This document shows positions 37,105 to 48,600 of a DNA stretch of 64,000 nt, in pieces. This DNA comes from Gemmatimonadaceae bacterium (lineage in GTDB: Bacteria > Gemmatimonadota > Gemmatimonadetes > Gemmatimonadales > Gemmatimonadaceae). The position numbers were made by a program, and so were the translations under genes. The stretch lies in contig JANYIN010000075.1 in NCBI GenBank assembly GCA_025362035.1, positions 1 through 64,000 of the forward strand, written 5' to 3'. The notes below the pieces were generated by a model, which was not told where the DNA came from, made no database searches, and was given only the letters and a program-made list of their open reading frames with translations. The stretch's first letter is position 1. The number at the start of each line of letters is the position of its first letter.

Positions 37105-38241
37105 ATGATCCGATCTGTGGTTCTTCGGCGCACCGCGCCAATCGTCCTGGCAGTCGTAGGCGCTTGTTTGGTCGGCTGTGCCGACAAGAACGTTCCGCCT
37201 GCCGCCGCGGCAGTGGGCGGGGGTAACGTCGCCTCCGGTGAAGTCGGTCTCGATGCGGCGGCAACGCAGTCACGCGCGACTTCGGGAGCCGGCCATTCGT
37301 CGGACACGGGCAGCGCGCGTTCGCGTGACGCACAGTTGCCCGTGCGCAACGTGCCCAAGCGCTCGCACCAGGATAGCGTCGCGCTCGCCAGCATGTCGAG
37401 GCCTGACAGCGCGCTCGACAGGCTTTGGCCCGTAAAGATGCCAGAGCCACTTCCGGGCGCGGTGCTGCCCGCCAAACGAATCGTTGCCTTCTACGGAAAT
37501 CCGCTCTCCAAGAAAATGGGCGTGCTCGGCGAGTATCCCAAAGACGAGATGCTGGCCAAGCTTGACCGTGAAGCGGCTCAATGGGCGAAGGCTGACCCCT
37601 CGCATCCGGTCCAGCAAGCGCTGCACTTGATCGTAACCGTCGCGCAGGGCGCGCCTGGCAAGGCAGGCTTGTATCGCCTCCAGCACCGGGACACGATGGT
37701 AAAGGAGATCTACTCGTGGGCCCGTGCGAAACATGCGCTCCTCTTCCTCGACGTGCAGGTCGGAAAGAGCACGGTGCAAGCCGAGGTGCCGCGGCTGCGT
37801 GAATTCCTGTCCAATCCCGACGTGCACCTCGCGTTGGACCCGGAGTTCTCGATGGCGCCCAGTGGGGCTATTCCCGGAAAGAAGATCGGAACGCTGGACG
37901 CCAAGGACATCAACTGGGCCGTGAACTTCCTGGACGGGATCGCGCGGGAGAAGAACTTACCGCCCAAGATTCTCGTCGTGCACCGGTTCACGAGAAAGAT
38001 GGTCACCAACGCGACGAACATTCACTTCACGCCGCACGTCCAGGTCGTCATGGATATGGATGGATGGGGACCACCCTGGCTGAAATTCGATTCGTACCAC
38101 GACTACGTGAAGAAAGAGCCGGTACAGTTCACGGGGTTCAAGCTTTTTTTTCACAACGACAGCAAGAAGGGGGGTGAATTGCTCACGCCGGCGGAAGTGC
38201 TGAGACTCAATCCGCGGCCATTATACATCCAGTACCAGTAG
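37105..38241 (+). CDS. Conserved lipoprotein of unknown function
   Basis: Lipobox MIRSVVLRRTAPIVLAVVGACLVGCADK; globular domain KRIVAFYGNPLSKKMGVLGEY...HALLFLDVQVGKSTVQAEVPRLREFL. Confidence 0.75.
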   Translation: MIRSVVLRRTAPIVLAVVGACLVGCADKNVPPAAAAVGGGNVASGEVGLDAAATQSRATSGAGHSSDTGSARSRDAQLPVRNVPKRSHQDSVALASMSRPDSALDRLWPVKMPEPLPGAVLPAKRIVAFYGNPLSKKMGVLGEYPKDEMLAKLDREAAQWAKADPSHPVQQALHLIVTVAQGAPGKAGLYRLQHRDTMVKEIYSWARAKHALLFLDVQVGKSTVQAEVPRLREFLSNPDVHLALDPEFSMAPSGAIPGKKIGTLDAKDINWAVNFLDGIAREKNLPPKILVVHRFTRKMVTNATNIHFTPHVQVVMDMDGWGPPWLKFDSYHDYVKKEPVQFTGFKLFFHNDSKKGGELLTPAEVLRLNPRPLYIQYQ

Positions 38242-38278
38242 GCTCGGCAACACGACCCAGCACGAAACGCAAAGGAAT

Positions 38279-39016
38279 TTAGAGCGTATTCACCGCCCTC
38301 GCAGCGATGAGCACGATAGACGAAAACGAAATGAACGCCTGCATCATCATCGCGATCTTGGCCCATTTCGTGAGGACGGGGGCATCCGTCGGCGAGAATG
38401 CGGTGCTCGTGTTGAACGCTACGAAGAGGTAGTCCACGAAGGTCGGGCGCCAGAGTTCCTCGCGAGCCATTGTCGTGTCCGCGCCGCTGGAGGCGCTGAG
38501 CGTCATCTGGGGAAAGAGGAACGCGCCCGCCGTATGCGATTCTCGACGTTCCCGTGCGTTTGGCCCTCCGGCATCGAGCCGCCAGTAGACGATGGCGAAC
38601 ACGACGACGTTGGTAGCCCAGATCACCGCCGCGGACCGGAGCAGGTCGATGGCCTTTGCGTGCCCCGCGATCAGGGCAACCACCAGAGTACCGGAGCTCC
38701 AGAGCAGCCCGCCGGTGAGCACGACAAGGATCGTATAGCCAAGCGCGTTGTTGAGATCGTGCCGGCCGCGCGCGCGCACTGCCGCGGCAGCAACGGACAG
38801 CGCGCCAATCGTGGCGGCGAGGATCCACGGCGGGCCCGCTCGAAGCGTGTCCGGAAGGGCAAAGTGCAGCGCGACCGCGGCCGCGGTCGCGATGAACGCG
38901 GGCCAGCGGCCTTCCGGACGCTCGACTTCGGGCGAATGAACCTTCAATCGGCGCTCGTCGTGCCTGGATGATGCGGAATGATGCTGCGTAGCGAACCCGC
39001 GTCTTGCAGGATTCAA
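38279..39016 (-). CDS. DUF1345-like membrane protein
   Basis: Several TM segments; WRPTFVDYLFVAFNTSTAFSPTDAPVLTKWAKIAMMMQAFISFSSIVLIAARAVNTL. Confidence 0.75.
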   Translation of the reverse strand: MNPARRGFATQHHSASSRHDERRLKVHSPEVERPEGRWPAFIATAAAVALHFALPDTLRAGPPWILAATIGALSVAAAAVRARGRHDLNNALGYTILVVLTGGLLWSSGTLVVALIAGHAKAIDLLRSAAVIWATNVVVFAIVYWRLDAGGPNARERRESHTAGAFLFPQMTLSASSGADTTMAREELWRPTFVDYLFVAFNTSTAFSPTDAPVLTKWAKIAMMMQAFISFSSIVLIAARAVNTL

Positions 39017-39026
39017 ACCGCCGCCG

Positions 39027-39737
39027 TCACGTCCCGCCGAACCACTCGTATCCCAAATCGCTCCAATAACCTCCGTTCCGTTGCGGCATGAAGACGATGC
39101 GAGTGAGGTACTTCGTGTTCTTGTAGCCGAGCTTCACGGGCGAGTGTACGCGCGCGGGGGCGCCGTGTCCGGGCGTGAGAAGACGCCCGTCCATACCGTA
39201 CGCCACGAGCGTCTGCGCGTGCATCGCGCTCGCCATGTCCCAGCTTTCGTGGTAGTCCTTGTCGAAACCAGCGAAATCCACGTACTGCGCATCGCTGGTC
39301 GCACCCGCCAGTCTTGCGAGGTCACTGACACGAACCCCGGACCATTCGGCCCGCGCGTTCCAGCCCTCTACGCAAAAGTGATCGACCTTCTGCGTGATCC
39401 GCGGTAGTCTCACCAAGTCGTTCAGCGTCAGGGAAAGAGGGGTACGGACAGCGCCGGAGACTTCAAGACGCCATACGCCTCTCGCGCTGGCATCCCAGAC
39501 GGGCACAGCGTCGGATATGAAATACTTGGGGAAATCCGTGCCCGCCACGCGCGCAGAGCCGGGTACGTCGTCCATGGACGCGTGCCGAAACAGCCCACGC
39601 TCGAGACCTTCGTTCTTCCGCTCGACGAGATCCAGCAGCTTGGCGGCGCGCTCCGGGTTCGCATTGCACGCAGTCAGCAGTGCGCCTGAGATGGACGCAG
39701 CGGAGACGCTGAGGAAGCGACGGCGATCGATGCTCAT
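39027..39737 (-). CDS. Tat-exported molybdopterin-dependent oxidoreductase (sulfite oxidase/YedY-like)
   Basis: Twin-arginine signal DRRRFLSVSAASISGALL; VDHFCVEGWNARAEWSGVRVSDL; TPGHGAPARVHSPVKLGYKNTKYLTRI. Confidence 0.9.
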   Translation of the reverse strand: MSIDRRRFLSVSAASISGALLTACNANPERAAKLLDLVERKNEGLERGLFRHASMDDVPGSARVAGTDFPKYFISDAVPVWDASARGVWRLEVSGAVRTPLSLTLNDLVRLPRITQKVDHFCVEGWNARAEWSGVRVSDLARLAGATSDAQYVDFAGFDKDYHESWDMASAMHAQTLVAYGMDGRLLTPGHGAPARVHSPVKLGYKNTKYLTRIVFMPQRNGGYWSDLGYEWFGGT

Positions 39738-40474
39738 GACGGTGGCCCTTCCGTGTCCGGCGCCGCAGGAACTGACGGCCCAAGGAGATGGTAGAATGGC
39801 CGCGCATTGCGGGCTTCAGGCGACCGCTCGCGGTTGTACCAGCCGGTGACAATTGATCGCAGCGAGTACGGATCGACCGCGAATACCATAAAGACGTGAA
39901 CCAGAGCAAGCGCGAGCAGGAGCACCATTCCGGCGAAGTGAACGAATCGGGCCCACTTGTAGTTCACGAACATCGCCGTCATGAAGCCGAACGTGATCGG
40001 TTTCCAGATGGCCAGTCCGCTGAGCACTATGACGATCCCAAGCAATGGCATCGCAAAGTATGCCATTTTCTGCAACGCGTTATGCTTGCCCCCGACGGGA
40101 TGATTCTTCCTGACGAACAGGTAAAACTTGATCATCTCAATTGCATCGCGCGCGTCACCTGTGCGCGGCACGACGTCTCGCCATTCGCCGTGGAGAAAGA
40201 GGAAGGCGAGGTAGACAAAGCCATTCGCCACGAGCAGCCACATCGCGGCAAAGTGCCAATGTCGGGCTCCCCCCAACCACCCGCCGAAGGTGAGCCACGC
40301 CGGAATCGCGTGGCCCTCCCAAGGATTCAGCGAAAAGGACTCGCCAGGACGGGCGAAGGCCGGATGTGCGTTGAAGATGCGCATCCCGCTACCTGCCATG
40401 ATGACGATCGCGACGACGTTGACCCAGTGGGTAAGCCGTATCACCCAGTGGTTCCGCTTGACGAGCTCCGTCAT
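39734..40474 (-). CDS. Cytochrome b561-type membrane protein
   Basis: VIRLTHWVNVVAIVIMAGSGMRIF; HWHFAAMWLLVANGFVYL; RFVHFAGMVLLLALALVHVFMV. Overlaps the molybdoenzyme start by 4 nt. Confidence 0.88.
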   Translation of the reverse strand: MTELVKRNHWVIRLTHWVNVVAIVIMAGSGMRIFNAHPAFARPGESFSLNPWEGHAIPAWLTFGGWLGGARHWHFAAMWLLVANGFVYLAFLFLHGEWRDVVPRTGDARDAIEMIKFYLFVRKNHPVGGKHNALQKMAYFAMPLLGIVIVLSGLAIWKPITFGFMTAMFVNYKWARFVHFAGMVLLLALALVHVFMVFAVDPYSLRSIVTGWYNRERSPEARNARPFYHLLGPSVPAAPDTEGPPS

Positions 40475-40477
40475 TTC

Positions 40478-41743
40478 CTAGTGGTCCCCGCGTGTTGCGG
40501 CACCGTCGCGTTCCGCGAGCAGCGTCGCAACGACCCGGTCCTGATCCTCGTAGCGCCCTTCGCCGAAATGGTAGAAGCGCATCCTGCCGGCGGCGTCTGC
40601 ATAATACATAGCCGGCCAGTACTGGTTGTGAAACGCCTTCCAGATCCGGTTCTCGTTGTCGATAACGACGGGGAATTCGATGCCGAGCTTCTTCACCTCG
40701 TTCCGCACGTTCTCAGGTAGTCGTTCGTGGGCGAATTCCGGCGTGTGGACGCCGACCACGACGAATCCGCGATTCTTGTACTTCGCATACAGGTCCTTCA
40801 CGTGCGGCAACGCATTGAGGCAGTTATAACATCCGAAGGTCCAGAATTCCACCAGCACCACTTTCCCGTGAAGGCCCTCCGGCGTCAGCATCGGGGAATT
40901 GATCCACTCCGAGCCGCCATCAAATCCCGGGAGAGTGCCGTCGAGGGACTGCAGGCTGATCCGCGAGCGACGCGCATCCTCGGCTGCGGCGAACGCATCG
41001 AGCGAGAGCCCCACGTCCGGCCCTGCGGCCGAGTGTGGCGCAAGGTGATTCACGAGCACCTCCTCGGCCCGCGCCGTCTGTACCAGGCCGCCCTTTGCGA
41101 AGATAGCGCGGTCCCAGCCAAAGAAGATGGCGACGACGGTCACGATCGTCGCGGCGCCCAGGAACCGGCGAACGACGACATCAGCCGCGCCCGCGCGCTT
41201 GATGCGGGTGAGCAGCCGTGAACCCAGCGACATGACAACAGCGAGTGACATGATGGCTCCCAACGCAAAGGTGAGGAACAATAGCGCGGCGCGTTCGGTG
41301 TCGGCGGAAGCGGCCGCAAGCAGCAGTCCGAGTATCGGGCCCGCACACGGAGCCCACAGCATTCCGATCGCCATCCCGACGACGACGTTGCGAATTGGAG
41401 CGGCAGATCTCTCGTCGCTCCGCGACATGAGGGCGGCGCCGAGGCGAGGGGCGGGTCGGGAAACAAGCTCGGCAGTCCGCGTGGACATCAGGGTCGCCCC
41501 GACGAGACCAAGCAGCGCGAGCGATACATACCGCGTGATCTCATTCGCGATGAGGAGCCAGTGCACGGTGGCCGTGGCAACGAGCGCAGCGACCGTGAAG
41601 GCGATGCCAAGTCCGACGAGCAACGATGCTGTCTCGATCGCGTTGGAGCGCCCGGCGCGCGAAAAGACCAGTGGAATGACGGGCAGGATACACGGGCTCA
41701 GGATCGTGAGGACGCCGCCCAGGAACGCCAGCGTCAGCAGCAT
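40478..41743 (-). CDS. CcdA-like transmembrane protein fused to TlpA/thioredoxin-like domain
   Basis: FLGGVLTILSPCILPVIPLVFSRAG, GMLWAPCAGPILG, then periplasmic GKVVLVEFWTFGCYNCLNALPHVKDLYAKYKNRGFVVVGVHTPEF. Confidence 0.92.
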   Translation of the reverse strand: MLLTLAFLGGVLTILSPCILPVIPLVFSRAGRSNAIETASLLVGLGIAFTVAALVATATVHWLLIANEITRYVSLALLGLVGATLMSTRTAELVSRPAPRLGAALMSRSDERSAAPIRNVVVGMAIGMLWAPCAGPILGLLLAAASADTERAALLFLTFALGAIMSLAVVMSLGSRLLTRIKRAGAADVVVRRFLGAATIVTVVAIFFGWDRAIFAKGGLVQTARAEEVLVNHLAPHSAAGPDVGLSLDAFAAAEDARRSRISLQSLDGTLPGFDGGSEWINSPMLTPEGLHGKVVLVEFWTFGCYNCLNALPHVKDLYAKYKNRGFVVVGVHTPEFAHERLPENVRNEVKKLGIEFPVVIDNENRIWKAFHNQYWPAMYYADAAGRMRFYHFGEGRYEDQDRVVATLLAERDGAATRGDH

Positions 41744-41994
41744 CACGGCGCGCGCATCCCTTCGGCCTCCAGCGCGGCGACGACGCGGGCGCGCAGCGGC
41801 TCGACGTCCAGCGACACTGCTCCAGAGCGCTGGATCGCTTCGAGAAAGACGCGCGCGAAGTCGAAGTGCGACGTGCAATTCGTACAAGCGTCGAGATGCG
41901 CAACGACTCGAACCTGCCACTCGTCTGGCAGCGCGCCATCGAGGTAGGGCCAGAGTTGCCGGACGATCTCACGGCAGTCGTCAAGTCGTGACAT
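41743..41994 (-). CDS. zf-HC2 type anti-sigma factor
   Basis: DCREIVRQLWPYLDGALPDEWQVRVVAHLDACTNCTSHFDFARVF. Confidence 0.85.
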   Translation of the reverse strand: MSRLDDCREIVRQLWPYLDGALPDEWQVRVVAHLDACTNCTSHFDFARVFLEAIQRSGAVSLDVEPLRARVVAALEAEGMRAP

Positions 41995-42607
41995 GTGGAC
42001 CTCCGAATGGCTGAACGGGAGTCGCGGCCGCCGGACCGCCGGTGACGTGGAATCCCGCATCGATGGCATACCGAATCAGGGACTGCTGCAGCTGGCGGCG
42101 TGCGCGATACAGGCGCGAACGAACGGTGCCGACCGGAATGCCGAGGGCATCCGCGGCCTCCTCGTACTTGCGGTCCTGCACGTCCACCAGTCGAACAACG
42201 TCCCGAAACGGGGGATCGAGGGCATCAATCGCGTTGTTCATCGCCGGCGCGAGATCCAGTCGCGCGAACATGTCCTCCACGCCGTTTTCGCGCGCGAGGG
42301 CGTGAAGCTTGACTGCGGCAAGAGTTTCGAGATCCATGTCGCCTCCCACCGCGGTGGTCCAGCGCTCGCGCGCGCGTTGCGCAAAAAACGTGTTGCGACA
42401 GATCGCCGACAGCCACCGCCGGCAGTCGCTTCCCGGCACGAACGTGCTCCAATGGCGGAACGCCTTGAGAAAAGTGTCCTGTACGAGATCGTCCGCATCG
42501 GACGCGTCGTGCGTGAGCGCCCGCGCAACGCGCGCGATCGCGGGCAGCAACGGCAGCGCTAACCGGGCGAATTCCGCATCGCGCATTTCGTGAGAATCGG
42601 GACCCAT
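41981..42607 (-). CDS. ECF sigma-70 family RNA polymerase sigma factor
   Basis: HDASDADDLVQDTFLKAFRHWSTFVPGSDCRRWLSAICRNTFFAQRAR; PFRDVVRLVDVQDRKYEEAADALGIPVGTVRSRLYRARRQLQQSL. Alternative start 42586. Confidence 0.93.
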   Translation of the reverse strand: MGPDSHEMRDAEFARLALPLLPAIARVARALTHDASDADDLVQDTFLKAFRHWSTFVPGSDCRRWLSAICRNTFFAQRARERWTTAVGGDMDLETLAAVKLHALARENGVEDMFARLDLAPAMNNAIDALDPPFRDVVRLVDVQDRKYEEAADALGIPVGTVRSRLYRARRQLQQSLIRYAIDAGFHVTGGPAAATPVQPFGGPHVTT

Positions 42608-42666
42608 GCAGCCAATAGCGCACGCGGCGGAAAAGAGTTCCGTCGGCCGGCGGCGGCAATGTGACG

Positions 42667-45600
42667 TCAGCCCATCACGATCTCGACCTGATGTTTGCGA
42701 CCGTCGTCTACCAGCGGTATCTCGCCGTCCGCGCACGCGGAGCCGTCAATCGTCACGCTGCGCACTCCCGTCGACACGCCACTGCTGTTTACCACGGCGA
42801 TGTCGTAGGTAGACCCGCCGTATCGATACTCCACCGAGTATTGCGGCCAGTCTGCTGGAATGCAGGGTTTGATCGTGAGACGATCGGCGCGCTTTATGAA
42901 GCCGAGAATTCCCTCCACGGCAGCACGGTAGCTCCAGCTTGCCGAGCCCGTATACCACGTCCAACCACCTCTGCCCAGATGCCCCGCAGCATCATACACG
43001 TCCGCAGCGATCACGTAAGGCTCGACGTTGTAGCGCTCGGCCTGTTCACGTGTGCACGCGTGCGTAAGGGGGTTGAGCAGATCGTACAGGTGAAACGCGC
43101 GGTCCCCGTGTCCGAGCCCCGCTTCAGCGAGTACCGTCCAAAGCGCGGCGTGTGTGTATTGCGCGCCGTTTTCACGCACGCCAGGCAGATACCCCTTGAT
43201 GTACCCTGGATCGTGAGGTGTCCGATCGAATGGAGGCGTGAGCAGCAGGATCATGCGCTCGTCTTCGCGCACGAGTTTCTCACCCACAGAACGCATGGCG
43301 GCGCGACTGCGATCCGGATCGCCGGCCTCCGACAACACGGACCAGCTCTGCGCGATGGAGTCGATCTGACACTCCGCTTCGCTCGCCGAACCGAGCGGGC
43401 TGCCGTCGTCGAAATACGCGCGTCGATACCACGCTCCGTCCCATGCGTGCCGCTCCACGGCGGCAGTGTACTCGTCGGCACGGCGCCGACAACGGTCCGC
43501 TACGATCGCATCGTCGCGGCGGGCGGCATGGTCAGCGAATCGGTGCAGCGTAGCGATGAGAAACCATGCGAGCCAGACACTCTCGCCGTGTCCGGCGATT
43601 CCGACCCGATTCATGCCATCGTTCCAATCGCCCGATCCAATCAGCGGAAGGCCATGGGCGCCACGCGTGCAGGCGCGGTCGAGCGCCAGGGTGCAGTGCT
43701 CGTACAGCGTGCCGCTGGCGCCGGACAGTTCCGGCTTTTCATAGGCCTCCTGTTCATCCGGCGCCAGTGGACGCATGGTGATGTAGGGGGCGCGTGCGTC
43801 CCAGACGCCGGTATCACCTGTGACCCGCACATAGTGGTCCGCAGTGAACGGAAGCCACACGAGGTCGTCCGAAAAACGGGTGCGGACGCCGCGCTGGCTC
43901 GGCTCGTGCCACCAGTGTTGGACATCTCCCTCGCGGAACTGGTGTCCCGCTGCGCGTATTAGATGCGCGCGGCTCACGCCAGGTTCCGCGTACACGAATG
44001 CCATGCTGTCCTGCAGCTGGTCGCGGAACCCGAACGCGCCGCTCGACTGGTACAGCGCGGATCGCGCCCACATGCGGCAGGACAACGCTTGATAAAGCGA
44101 CCACCGATTCACGAGTGCGTTCATCGCACTCGATGGCGTCGTTACGCGTATGACGGACAGGCGCTCGTTCCACGCGCCGACTGCCGCCGACGACGCCGAT
44201 TCGGCCTGTTCGGGCGTCCCGCAGCGCGCGATGATTGCTCGGACGGCGTCGGCGCCTCGTGAGGCTCCCAACAGCAGGACAACGTGCCGCGTCTCGCCTG
44301 GCTGTAGCACGATCGTGCAGCGCTGCGCGGCACACGGGTCGAAACCAGCCCCACTCACCTCGCGAAGCACGGGGTATGCGAGCGCAGCAGGCGCGGCGAG
44401 ATCCCCGTTGCGCCCGATGAACGCTGCACGATCGCAGGTCGTGCTGGTGATTGGCTCGCTGACCCACGAAAAAGCGAGCTGCGATGCGAAGTCCTCGCCG
44501 AAGCAGTTCTGCGCGAAGAGAGCGCCGCTTTGCGGATCGCGGTGTGTCTGGACCTGAATACGAGTCTGTTCCCGATCCGGGCCGAGCACCCATTCCACGT
44601 AGCTGGTGAGTACGAGACGTCGCGGCTCCGCACCGTCGTTGCTAATCGCGAGTCGCGTGATCTTCACGGGATCATCTGTCGGAACGCTGACCGACAGCGT
44701 CGTCCTAATGCCGGCGCGGCCATGATCGAACGTGCTCACTCCCGGCGCGTGGACAATCCGGTATGGCGCGGATCCTCCGTCGTCGTCGCGCGCCGGATGC
44801 GGACTCGGCGTCGGACTCCACACCAGGCCTGTCTCGGCGTCCTGGATATAGATCGCTTCCCCTGCGGGATCGCTGACGGGATCGTTGAACCATGGCGTGA
44901 GCCGATAGAAATAGCTGTTTTCCACCCACGTGAAGCCCGCGCCGCGCTCGGTGACGCAGAAGCCCGCATTCGGGTTCGCGATCACGTTCGCCCACGGGCC
45001 AGGGGGCACGTGTGCCCCGTCGACGTCGATTCGGTAGTCATCGTTCTCAGTGAGCGCACCAAATCCATTTCCGCCCGCGATCATCCGCGGGATCGTCGCG
45101 CCACGGGCTGGCGTCACGTCGCCGACAGGTGCGCGCGCCGGATCTGCGGCCGGACGTACCGTGGCCGCCACGATCTCGCCCAGTCCGACGCCGTCGCAAA
45201 CGATATGAATGCAAGCAGTCGCCCGCATGAGTGCAACGTCTTCGGCTGGAAGCACGTCGCTCCGCCGGATGAAGACGCCGCCGGCTTGCTCCAACAGCCC
45301 TCCTTCGGTCGACGAGATCACCACGGCGTTGATCTGGTCTTGGAGTTCCTGAATGTACGACGGCTCCTTCGCGTTCAGAATGATCAGGTCCGCTTTCACC
45401 CCTTTGGTGCGCCAATAGTGATGCACGACGAGCAACTGTCGAATGCTTGGAAGACCGACTTCCCCGCGAATGGTCGCGAGGACGATCGGCCAGTCACCGG
45501 AGATGCCGTGAGCCCATAGCGCGGACTGGCCCCGCCGATTTGCCGCTCGCTCATGCTGCGGCGCCCGAAGAGCCTCACGCGGGTAGATGAGCGCGCCGGC

Positions 45601-48600
45601 AAGCTCCTGATACAACGCTGCCGCCGCCGGCGCGACATCCAGATCCCGGAGCTCGACCTGAGCGCCGGTCCACGACAGCGACAGCGCTCGCTCCGCCGCG
45701 CCGAGATCCCGGTTGCGATCGGCAGCCACAAGCGCATCTTCACGGGTGTCCGCGACTATCGTGGTGAATGCAACCGTCGCGGAGCGGCCCGGCTCCAGCC
45801 GCACGCGCACGCGCAACGAGGCGATCGGATCGAGCACCGCGCCGGCCGAATTGGACAACGGGCCTGCAACGTCTAGCGCCGCCGGCGCGCTTACCGTGCG
45901 GCCGCGCCCCAGGAATTTCGCGCGGTCGGTTTCGCACGAAACGGCGGCAACGAGATCCGAACCGGTGGCAACGACGTGGGCGCACCAGGGACGTCCTTCG
46001 TTCGATCCGCGCGGGCGTCGTGAGGCGAGCACGGTACATTGTTCGGGGAGCCATTCGGTCTGCACGAACAAATTCTGGAACGCCGGATGGGCACGATCCG
46101 CATTGGCTGTCGTCAACACGATCTCTCCGTAACTCGTCAGCTCGATGTCCCGTCGGGTTCGCGAGCGGTTCGTGATCGTGACTCGCCGGATTTCCGTCCG
46201 CTCCCGCGGAATGACGACGATTTCCGTGCGCGTGTCGATCAGGCCGTCACTCCGCTCGAACACTGCGCGATCGGCGGTGAAGTTGGCGGAGTAACGCGAC
46301 GGGACGGACCGCGCCGGTTGATGCGCGGCCGACCAGATCTCGCCCGAGGTGAGATCGCGTAGGTAGATCCACTGTCCGGTGGCGTCGCGCACACCGTCGG
46401 CGCGCCACCGGTACACGTCGATCTCGCCGGACCTGCTGTACCCGCCGCCGGCGTTCGTGAGCATGACGCGGTACGACATGCCGCCCAACAGGCAGACTTG
46501 AGGATCCACTGTATCGGGGGAGTCGAACTCTCGAACCACGGCGCGCGCGCGCGGCGGCCGCACGAATGGATCCAGCGCCGAGTCCGCTTGGGGTGACCGC
46601 GTCGTATAGCGTCGCGGCACTCGCTCGTCGAGCAAGAGGGCTGCGGCGCGCACGGCGGGATCGCGCATGAACCGGCGCTGCCAGATCCCCGTCCCGCGCT
46701 CGAGATTCAGCACGTTGTCGAATGCCACGATCGACATTCCCACGTGGTGTGCCATGACGGCGCGTACGATGGCCGGTACGCCCTTCTCGTCCGGGCGTGT
46801 GTAGTCCAGCGCGTCGTAGAACCCATGTGGTCCGAGGGCCCCATGGCGCTCGAGCGCCACGAGGTTGCTCATCGCCTCGTGGGGGTCCACCGCGAGCGCC
46901 AGGGCGCTGGCATATGGCGCGATCACGAGGTCGCTGGCAAGTCCACGCTTCAATGCGAGGTCGGGTACTCCGAATGCGCGATATTGGTAGGTCTCGTGCC
47001 GGTCACGCAGATTGTAGGCCGACTCGGAAATCCCCCACGGAACGCTTCGCGCCCGACCATAGGCGATTTGTCGCCGGACCGCCGCCCGATGCGTCTGATC
47101 GAGCAGCGAAAACGGCCGCGACGGCATGACGAGCACCGGCATGAGGTATTCGAACATGCTGCCGCTCCACGAAACGAGCGCCGTACCGCCTTCGGTGTTC
47201 GTGAGCGAGCGACCAAGGTGGAACCAGTGCTCCGCGGGTACGTCGTCCTTCGCCACGGCGATGAAGCTGGCCAGCCGTGCTTCGGAAGCAAGCAAATCAT
47301 ATGTGCCCGCGTCGAGCTTTCCGCTCCGCGCGTCGTACCCGATCGAGAAGAGGCGCCGCCGCTCGTCGTAGAACAACGTGAAGTCCATGCCCATCGCGAT
47401 GCCCCGTGCGCGGCGACCGACGTCCCGCAGTCGTGCCGCAACCGGAGGCAGGGATTCCGCCAGTTGCTCGCACGCCGCCGAGAGGGCGACGAGATGTCCC
47501 GCGAGGTTTCCCGAGTCCACCGCGGACACATATGGGGGATCGAGCACGCGCAAGTGGTCGAGCTCGTACCAGTTCAGGAGGTGGCCCCGCACCTTCGCCA
47601 TGCCGTCCATGGCCTCCAGCGCTCCTTCGAGTCGTTCGAGCATCGGCTCGGGGGCGATGAACCCCAAGTCGTACGCAGAGACCGTTGCCAGCAACTGCAG
47701 ACCGATGTTCGTCGGCGATGTGCGAGTGGCAACAGCGGGCGCAGGCGTCTCCTGATAGTTGTCGGGAACGAGCCAGTGCGTGCCGGCATTCGCGAAGGTT
47801 TCGATGTACCTCCAATGTGCTCTGGCCATGCGCAAGGCAGTTTCGCGTTCCGACTTGTTGAGTTGGAGGTTGACACGAATAATTGGGTTGCTGAGTCGGT
47901 GCGCGAACTCCGGCGCCCCGATCCACACGAGTGAGAGGCCAGACAGCAGCAGTATCCCGCCCACGCTCGTACCGCCGTGCAGGGAAAGCGTGTGGAACCA
48001 CATGATTCCCAGTAGCGCGAGCGAGACGGCGACCGCCTGCCACATGCGTCGCCACACGATCTCGCGACCGGCCCGGCTGGAGCGCTCAACCTGCGACGCC
48101 GTTTGCCACTCGAGAAGGCGTCGGTGCGAAACGAACACGCGATGGGCGGTGCGCATGATCGCGTCGGCCGCAACGAGCGCTTGGTGCGGCAGCATGACGA
48201 CCGTCACGGCGATCTGCTGAAGCGCCAGCGAGGCATCCCGCAAGAGCGCCGCATAGTACGGCGCCCATGATTCACTTCGTGGAGGGCGCAGCGACGCGAT
48301 CGCCAGAGGAATGCACCAGGGTGCGGCAGTCGCGGCGAGCGTCACGAGCACCCATCGCGGCCCGGAACCAGGAAGCACCGTCCAACCCGCGACGATCCAC
48401 ACCAGCAGCGCGAGCGGCGTGAGACTGCGCCGCATGTTGTCAAGAATCCGCCATCGAGACAACGACGTGAGCGGATTCAATGTGTGCCCCTTGGCGCCGG
48501 GCACGTCATCCTTCAACCACGGAGCGAGTTGCCAGTCTCCGCGAATCCAGCGATGATGGCGGCGGGTCGCAGTGAGATAGCGCGTGGGATAGTCGTCGAA

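Noticed and set aside
42661-43962. 433-aa plus-strand ORF
   Set aside because: Antisense to the well-supported glucan synthase gene; composition typical of GC-rich mirror ORFs, no recognisable domain.
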